Positions 59,366 to 64,000 of a stretch of DNA of 64,000 nucleotides are shown here, in pieces. The notes under the pieces are model-generated. The model did no database searches, was not told the DNA's origin, and was given only the letters and a program-made list of their open reading frames with translations. Numbering within the stretch: the first letter of the stretch is position 1; every line of letters begins with the position of its first letter. Both the position numbers and the translations under genes were made by a program. This stretch comes from Comamonadaceae bacterium G21597-S1. Its GTDB lineage: Bacteria; Pseudomonadota; Gammaproteobacteria; Burkholderiales; Burkholderiaceae_C. The stretch spans positions 124,001 to 188,000 of the forward strand of contig JAPWHR010000002.1 in NCBI GenBank assembly GCA_027214345.1, given 5' to 3'.

Positions 59366-59599
59366 ATGTATAACGGCGACAACGATTCCGGCCGCACACG
59401 TACGCGCCGACGTGGCGGCGTTCTGGCGTGGGTGATGGCGACCTGCGTGGCGCTGGTTGCTGCGTGTGCCGCGCCCGACCATCCGCAGCGTGTGCGCACC
59501 GGGGATCCCACGTGCAGGCCGGCGCAGATGCAGGGCAACGGCGGCGGCCTGGTGCGTTGTCCCCCGCAACCCTCCGACTGCGTTTGCCAGGAGATGTAG
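59366..59599 (+). CDS. Small putative lipoprotein
   Basis: 77-aa protein with a basic N-terminus (RTRTRRRGG), one hydrophobic helix and a lipobox-like VAACAAP (Cys near 34), then a short mature part with three or four further cysteines (TCRP...VRCPPQPSDCVCQEM). No family recognised. Start ATG 59366. It ends just before the helicase terminator. Plausible but based only on signal and composition. Confidence 0.45.
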   Translation: MYNGDNDSGRTRTRRRGGVLAWVMATCVALVAACAAPDHPQRVRTGDPTCRPAQMQGNGGGLVRCPPQPSDCVCQEM

Positions 59600-59632
59600 C
59601 TGCACACGCGTCCCGCCGGACCGGTCGGACGG

Positions 59633-59664
59633 AAAAAAAACCCGCAGGCCGGATCGGCCGCGGG
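59633..59664 (-). terminator. Intrinsic terminator of the rhlE-type gene
   Basis: Read on the minus strand, a stem of 5+4 bp (CCCGC/GCGGG and GGCC/GGCC with one bulged base) ends in a run of eight T, 27 bases after the helicase stop. A short CTTT on the other side may give weak termination for the small lipoprotein gene. Confidence 0.75.
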
Positions 59665-59690
59665 CTTTGGCAGGCCAGGTCAGGAGACGA

Positions 59691-61475
59691 TCAGCCGCGC
59701 GCCGGGCGCGCCGGACGCCGTGCACCATCGCGCGGGCCGAAGCCCGGGTTGGTGCGCGCGCCGCCATTAGCCGACGGGCCATTCATCGGGCGCGCAGCGC
59801 CCGGTTTGGCGAACGCCGGCTTGCGCGGTGCGAAGTCGCCGCGTGGCGCGTGATCGCCGCGCGGAGCGTTGTCGCCGCGCCGTGCAAAATCGTTGTGCGG
59901 CGCAAATCCGCCGCCATCACGGCTGCGCGCCGGCCCGCCGAATTTGCGGTCGCGCGACGGCGCATTGAATCCGCCACGGCTGTCACGGCCACCGAAATTC
60001 GAACGCGGGCGCGACGCGTCGGGCATGCGTTGCTGCGGCTCCAGGCCCGGAATGGTCTCGGCCTTGAACTGCTGACGGGTATAGGCTTCGATGTCGAAGA
60101 TCTTGCGACGGTCGCGGAACTCGGCCATGGTGATGGCCAGGCCGTCGCGTCCGGCACGGCCGGTGCGGCCGATGCGGTGGGTGTAGTCTTCGGCCTTCAT
60201 CGGCAGGCCGAAGTTGAACACGTGCGTGATGGTCGGCACGTCGATGCCGCGGGCGGCCACGTCGGTGGCCACCAGGATCTGCACCTTGCCTTCGCGCAGC
60301 GCCATCAGACGCCGGTTACGCATGCCCTGGTTCAGGGCGCCGTGCAGGGCGACGGCACTGAAGCCCGCCTGCTGCAAATCGCCGGCCAGGCCGTCGCATT
60401 CGATCTGGGTGCTGGCAAACACGATGGCCTGGTTGATCGTCGTGTCGCGCAGCCAGTGGTCGAGCAGCTTGCGCTTGTGGAAGGCGTTGTCGGCCCAGAA
60501 CAGCACCTGCTTGATGTTCTGGTGCTTTTCCTGCGGCGAATCGATCTGGACCCGACGCGGTTCGCGCATGACCCGCGTGGCCAGTTGCTGAATGCGCGGC
60601 GCCAGCGTGGCACTGAACATCATGGTCTGCTTGCGTTCGATCGTGAGCTGGTTGATCTCGGCCAGATCGTCGGCGAACCCGAGGTCCAGCATGCGGTCGG
60701 CTTCGTCGACGACCAGGAATTGCACCTGCTCGAGCTTGATCTGCATCGAACGCTGCAGGTCCAGCAGGCGGCCCGGTGTGGCGACGACCAGGTCGGCGTT
60801 CTGCAGGCGCGCAATCTGCATCTGGTACGGCATGCCGCCTACGACGTTGGCGATGCGCAGGCCGCGGCAATGGCGCACCAGGTCGATCGCGTCATGCGCA
60901 ACCTGCTGGGCCAGTTCACGGGTCGGGCACAACACCAGGGCGCCTGGGGTGGCGGCCTTGAAGTTGCGGCTGCTGGTGGGGTCCTTGCGGCGCGGGCGCT
61001 TGGGCGGGGCTTCGCCGCGCACGGCGGCCTCGGCGCAGGCTTTCTCGTAGTCGGCGCGTTCCTGCGCCTGCGCCTGGTCACGTTGTGCCAGCAAGGTGTG
61101 CAGCACCGGCAGCAGGAATGCCGCCGTCTTGCCGCTGCCGGTCTGGCTGGACACCATCAGGTCGGTGAAGCGCGCGCCGCCGGCCGTGTCGGACAGGTCC
61201 TGCATGGCCATGGGAATGCACTTTTCCTGCACCACCGTGGGCTGCGTGAAGCCCAGGTCACTCACAGCTTGCAGCAGCTCGGGCGCCAGCGCCATCTTCT
61301 CGAAACCGTTGGGCTCCCGGGGCGTCGCGCTCGCAGCGGCCGCGGTGTCGTCGGCCAGCACGTCCGAAGGTTCGGAGAACTCGGCCTTCGGCAGGTCGGC
61401 CGAGGTGTTCATGGGGGTATGGGAAAGGTCCTGGTCGGGCAAAGGCGCGCCGACCACATCAAATGCGTCGTTCAT
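59691..61475 (-). CDS. rhlE: DEAD-box RNA helicase, RhlE-like
   Basis: 594-aa ATP-dependent RNA helicase. Q-motif region GFTQPTVVQEKCIP, Walker A SSQTGSGKT, PTRELAQQ, DEAD box VVDEADRMLD, FSATLAP and HRIGRTGRAGRDG are complete. A Lys/Arg-rich insertion (PPKRPRRK, about residue 158) lies between motifs I and Ia. The C-terminal about 110 residues form a basic, Arg/Gly/Asn-rich tail with repeated RGD-type units (RGDNAPRGDHAPRGD), typical of RNA-binding tails in cold-adapted or ribosome-assembly helicases. A 50-residue N-terminal extension precedes the core. Confidence 0.92.
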   Translation of the reverse strand: MNDAFDVVGAPLPDQDLSHTPMNTSADLPKAEFSEPSDVLADDTAAAASATPREPNGFEKMALAPELLQAVSDLGFTQPTVVQEKCIPMAMQDLSDTAGGARFTDLMVSSQTGSGKTAAFLLPVLHTLLAQRDQAQAQERADYEKACAEAAVRGEAPPKRPRRKDPTSSRNFKAATPGALVLCPTRELAQQVAHDAIDLVRHCRGLRIANVVGGMPYQMQIARLQNADLVVATPGRLLDLQRSMQIKLEQVQFLVVDEADRMLDLGFADDLAEINQLTIERKQTMMFSATLAPRIQQLATRVMREPRRVQIDSPQEKHQNIKQVLFWADNAFHKRKLLDHWLRDTTINQAIVFASTQIECDGLAGDLQQAGFSAVALHGALNQGMRNRRLMALREGKVQILVATDVAARGIDVPTITHVFNFGLPMKAEDYTHRIGRTGRAGRDGLAITMAEFRDRRKIFDIEAYTRQQFKAETIPGLEPQQRMPDASRPRSNFGGRDSRGGFNAPSRDRKFGGPARSRDGGGFAPHNDFARRGDNAPRGDHAPRGDFAPRKPAFAKPGAARPMNGPSANGGARTNPGFGPRDGARRPARPARG

Positions 61476-61707
61476 GTCGATAGAGTCTCAAACGAGCGCG
61501 CCGCACGATGTGGGGCGCTTTCGTCAATGGTCAAAAAAACATCAACCATCAAACGAAGCTCAGTGCCAACGCGGGTGGCCGCAACCGGATGGTTGCACTC
61601 TAGAGGGGCTCTTCAGTCAAGCCCGGTGTGTGAGGGGAGATGCACAAAACACCACCTGTCGGTGGCGAAGCCTGCGATTATGGCACGGCTTCGGGTTTCT
61701 ACCTAAT
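61476..61707 (-). other. Upstream region of the helicase gene
   Basis: 232-bp gap between orn and the helicase gene, both on the minus strand. It is AT-richer than its surroundings and contains a seven-T run (minus strand) inside the inverted repeat ATGGT/ACCAT. Gaps like this often hold long 5' untranslated leaders of helicase genes, but no definite promoter can be picked. No gene seen. Confidence 0.4.
61645..61666 (-). terminator. Weak terminator-like hairpin after orn
   Basis: On the minus strand CCACC pairs with GGTGG around a GACA loop, followed by TGTTTT. The stem is short (5-6 bp), so this is a possible rather than certain terminator for orn. Confidence 0.35.
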
Positions 61708-62280
61708 CTAATCGGTCATGCGCAGGAAGGTGTCGCGGTAATAGACCAGTTCGTCGATCGACTCGTGCACGTCGGCCAGGGCGGTATGGCTTTGCTGCTT
61801 CTTGAACGCGCCGTGCACCTGGGGACGCCAGCGCTTGGCCAGTTCCTTGAGCGTGCTGACGTCGATGTTGCGGTAATGAAAGAACGCCTCCAGCCGCGGC
61901 ATGTAGTTGACCAGGAAACGCCGGTCCTGGCTGATCGTGTTGCCGCACAGCGGCGACGTGTTCCTGGGCAGGTACCGGGCCAGGAAATCGAGGATCTGCT
62001 GCTCGGCCTGTGCCTCGGTCAGGGTCGAGGCTCGCACCTTGTCGATCAGGCCGCTCCTGCCGTGTGTGCCCTTGTTCCAGGCGTCCATCTGGTCGAGCAA
62101 GGCGTCGCTCTGGTGGATCACCAGCACCGGGCCCTCGATGCGGGGCTCCAGGTTCGGACCGGTGACGATCACCGCGATCTCGAGCAGCCGCTCCTTGTCC
62201 GGGTCCAGGCCCGACATTTCACAATCGATCCAGACCAGGTTCTGGTCCGATTTCTCCAGCAGCGCAGCGTTTTCGTCCAT
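61708..62280 (-). CDS. orn: Oligoribonuclease
   Basis: 190-aa 3'-5' exoribonuclease that degrades di- and short oligoribonucleotides, including pGpG from cyclic di-GMP turnover. The DEDDh residues are visible: [10 protein letters not shown] (Asp19, Glu21), then [11 protein letters not shown] and [14 protein letters not shown] near the end with His and Asp. Length fits the family. Start ATG at 62280; an in-frame extension upstream runs through the divergent peptidase gene. Divergent from the M48 peptidase gene, a common arrangement in betaproteobacteria. Confidence 0.96.
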   Translation of the reverse strand: MDENAALLEKSDQNLVWIDCEMSGLDPDKERLLEIAVIVTGPNLEPRIEGPVLVIHQSDALLDQMDAWNKGTHGRSGLIDKVRASTLTEAQAEQQILDFLARYLPRNTSPLCGNTISQDRRFLVNYMPRLEAFFHYRNIDVSTLKELAKRWRPQVHGAFKKQQSHTALADVHESIDELVYYRDTFLRMTD

Positions 62281-62362
62281 GGCGGCGATTGTCGCCCAAT
62301 CGCGTCGGGGTCTTGCGATTGGACCTAAACTCCCCGCATGCACCCTTCCCCCCTGCCCTGCC

Positions 62363-63637
62363 GTGCCTGAAAACTGGACTCCCGAGACGGTGCTGACCGT
62401 CGCCTTCATCGCCGCGCTGGTTGGCGGCCTGCTGCTGAAGTTCTGGCTGGCTTCGCGCCAGATCCGCCATGTCGCCCGATTCCGAGACACCGTTCCCGAT
62501 CGCTTCCGCGAGCAGGTGACGCTGGCGGCACACCAGCGGGCGGCCGACTACACCATCGCCAAGACGCGGTTCGGTTTGCTCGAACTCGCGCTGGCGGCAG
62601 CGCTGCTGCTGGGCTGGACCTTGCTCGGCGGACTCCATGCTCTCAACACGGCGCTGATGCAACTGCTCGGCCCGGGTATGCCACAACAACTGGCACTGCT
62701 CGCCGGTTTTGCCGTGATCGGCGGCCTGCTCGAGTTGCCGTTCGGCCTGTACCAGACCTTCGGCATCGAGGCGCGCTTCGGCTTCAACAAGATGACGCCG
62801 CGCCTGTGGCTGGCCGACCTGGTCAAGTCGACCTTGATCGGCGCGGCGATCGGGTTGCCGATCGCGGCCCTGATCCTGTGGCTGATGGGCGCGGCCGGCC
62901 ACCTGTGGTGGTTGTGGGCCTGGGGCGTGTGGATGGGTTTCAACCTGCTGCTGCTGATGGTGTATCCGACCTTCATCGCGCCCTTGTTCAACAAGTTCCA
63001 GCCGCTGGACGACGAATCCCTCAAGGCCCGGGTCTCGGCCCTGATGCAACGCTGCGGATTCGCCGCCAAGGGCCTGTTCGTCATGGACGGCAGCCGGCGC
63101 AGTGCCCATGCGAATGCGTATTTCACCGGCTTCGGGGCTGCCAAGCGGGTCGTGTTCTACGACACACTGTTGTCCAAGCTTGCGCCGGCCGAGGTCGACG
63201 CGGTGCTGGCCCATGAGCTCGGGCATTTCAAGCACCGGCACATCATCAAGCGCATCGTAGCCTTGTTTGCCCTGAGCCTGGCCGGATTCGCGTTGCTGGG
63301 ATGGTTGTCGGGCCAGGCATGGTTCTACACCGCGCTGGGCGTGCGTCCCAACCTGGTCGACGGCGCGGCCAACGATGCGCTCGCCTTGCTGTTGTTCATG
63401 CTGGCGATTCCGGTGTTCAGCCAGTTCGTGACGCCGCTGTTTGCGCAGATCTCGCGCAAGCACGAGTTCGAGGCCGACGCGTACGCGGTCGCGCAGACGA
63501 GCGGCGCGGACCTGTCGACGGCCCTGCTCAAGCTCTACGAGGACAACGCGTCGACCCTGACGCCGGATCCGGTCTATGTCCGGTTCTATTATTCCCACCC
63601 ACCTGCCGTCGAACGCCTGGCGCGCATGACGGCCTGA
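62363..63637 (+). CDS. M48-family integral membrane zinc peptidase (Ste24-like)
   Basis: 424-aa membrane protease. The zinc site is HELGHFKH (His284, Glu285, His288), with the third ligand Glu370 in EFEADAYA. About six or seven hydrophobic segments surround it. The N-terminal domain ([20 protein letters not shown]) is of the CAAX-protease/Ste24 type rather than the shorter HtpX. It probably degrades misfolded membrane proteins. The start is GTG 62363 (VPENWTPE); no in-frame ATG precedes the conserved region. Followed by the pterin dehydratase gene 14 bases later. Confidence 0.88.
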   Translation: MPENWTPETVLTVAFIAALVGGLLLKFWLASRQIRHVARFRDTVPDRFREQVTLAAHQRAADYTIAKTRFGLLELALAAALLLGWTLLGGLHALNTALMQLLGPGMPQQLALLAGFAVIGGLLELPFGLYQTFGIEARFGFNKMTPRLWLADLVKSTLIGAAIGLPIAALILWLMGAAGHLWWLWAWGVWMGFNLLLLMVYPTFIAPLFNKFQPLDDESLKARVSALMQRCGFAAKGLFVMDGSRRSAHANAYFTGFGAAKRVVFYDTLLSKLAPAEVDAVLAHELGHFKHRHIIKRIVALFALSLAGFALLGWLSGQAWFYTALGVRPNLVDGAANDALALLLFMLAIPVFSQFVTPLFAQISRKHEFEADAYAVAQTSGADLSTALLKLYEDNASTLTPDPVYVRFYYSHPPAVERLARMTA

Positions 63638-63651
63638 GCCCGGAGTTTCCG

Positions 63652-63987
63652 ATGACAAGCATGATGAAGAAGACAGACTGGTCGGCGGTGCAACGGCGCG
63701 CCCTTGGTGCCGCGGAAGTCGTCAGCCAGCTGGCCAGGCTCGAGGGTTGGAAGCTGTACGGCGAAGGACCGGACGTCGCGATCGAGAAGACCTACCGGTT
63801 CGCCAACTACTACGAGACCATGGCCTTCGTGAACGCGCTGGCCTTCGCGGCCCATGTGTCGGACCATCACCCGGAACTGAACGTCAGCTACAACCGCTGT
63901 GTCGTGCGATTCAACACCCACGACGTGGGTGGCATTTCGGCCACCGACTTCAGCTGCGCCGCCGCTGCGGACGCCTTGTTGTCATGA
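63652..63987 (+). CDS. phhB: Pterin-4a-carbinolamine dehydratase
   Basis: 111-aa enzyme that dehydrates 4a-hydroxytetrahydrobiopterin to regenerate the pterin cofactor; also a DCoH-type dimerisation protein. The conserved core is ANYYETMAFVNALAFAAHVSDHHPELNVSYNRCVVRFNTHDVGGIS, with the HHPE motif. Small size fits. No phenylalanine hydroxylase gene is in the window. The stop overlaps the next start (ATGA at 63984). Confidence 0.9.
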   Translation: MTSMMKKTDWSAVQRRALGAAEVVSQLARLEGWKLYGEGPDVAIEKTYRFANYYETMAFVNALAFAAHVSDHHPELNVSYNRCVVRFNTHDVGGISATDFSCAAAADALLS

Positions 63988-64000
63988 CCGTCGCCGGCAA
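63984..64000 (+). CDS. Start of next gene, cut by window end (possibly RsgA GTPase)
   Basis: ATG 63984 overlaps the dehydratase stop (ATGA), and the frame stays open to the window end (MTVAG...). Only five residues are visible, so the product cannot be read. In many Burkholderiales the gene after orn / M48 peptidase / pterin dehydratase is the ribosome-associated GTPase rsgA; this is inference from gene order only. Confidence 0.3.

Overview
The window is one contiguous piece of a GC-rich (roughly two-thirds G+C by eye) chromosome of a betaproteobacterium, most probably order Burkholderiales. The reasons are the gene orders polA / DUF2782 / thrB / BPSS1780-type membrane protein and orn / M48 peptidase / pterin dehydratase, a Bug-type (TctC) solute-binding protein, and Ala/Arg/Gly-rich coding with dense ATGA stop-start overlaps. 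I see no capsid, terminase, integrase, transposase, CRISPR array or plasmid functions. Identifications rest on motif reading of the translated sequence, not on database searches.

Layout. (1) 1-14.7 kb, housekeeping: partial trmB, an RluA-type pseudouridine synthase, a ZIP metal transporter, a diguanylate cyclase, polA, a DUF2782 protein, thrB, a BPSS1780-type membrane protein, a Tat-exported FecR-domain protein, a TPR protein, uvrD, guaC with an unusual structured leader, and an alpha/beta hydrolase. (2) 14.8-14.9 kb: tRNA-Ala(CGC) with promoter and terminator. (3) 15.4-22.2 kb, catabolic cluster: two-subunit class I fumarase/tartrate-dehydratase-like enzyme, Bug binding protein, amidohydrolase, flavin-reductase-like protein, HpcH/HpaI aldolase, bicupin, and a convergent IclR regulator. 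Together they look like a pathway for an organic acid or aromatic breakdown product. (4) 22.7-28.9 kb, a tight five-gene operon: a HAD-phosphatase/GT20 fusion of the glucosylglycerol-phosphate synthase/phosphatase type, a PfkB sugar kinase, a GH4 glycosidase, a PIG-L deacetylase and a SIS-domain glucosamine-6-phosphate deaminase-like enzyme. This looks like a compatible-solute synthase joined to amino-sugar or glycoside recycling, a combination I do not recognise as described.

(5) 29.3-56.1 kb, the main feature: one complete-looking extracellular contractile injection system (eCIS) operon. It encodes sheath, a single tube protein, a zinc-ribbon baseplate-chaperone-like protein, a disordered linker protein, DUF4255 terminator, AAA+ ATPase, two DUF4157 (eCIS-core) proteins, tube adaptor, LysM protein, hub, spike, PAAR-like tip, gp25, two baseplate J-type proteins (one of 1230 aa with a helical insertion), a P2-I-like protein fused to a beta-solenoid, a 1054-aa DUF6519 beta-helix protein and a LysM-like closing protein. 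One DUF4157 protein carries a second HExxH...E zinc-peptidase motif at its C-terminus and is the best effector candidate. No separate tape-measure gene was recognised. Several very small ORFs bridge gaps between genes with ATGA overlaps on both ends, one of them made entirely of two copies of a 63-bp tandem repeat.

(6) 56.2-64 kb: DUF1932-type dehydrogenase, enoyl-CoA hydratase, Tat/lipoprotein Acg-type nitroreductase, a small lipoprotein, an RhlE-type RNA helicase with a clear terminator, orn, a Ste24-like M48 peptidase, pterin-4a-carbinolamine dehydratase, and the first codons of the next gene.
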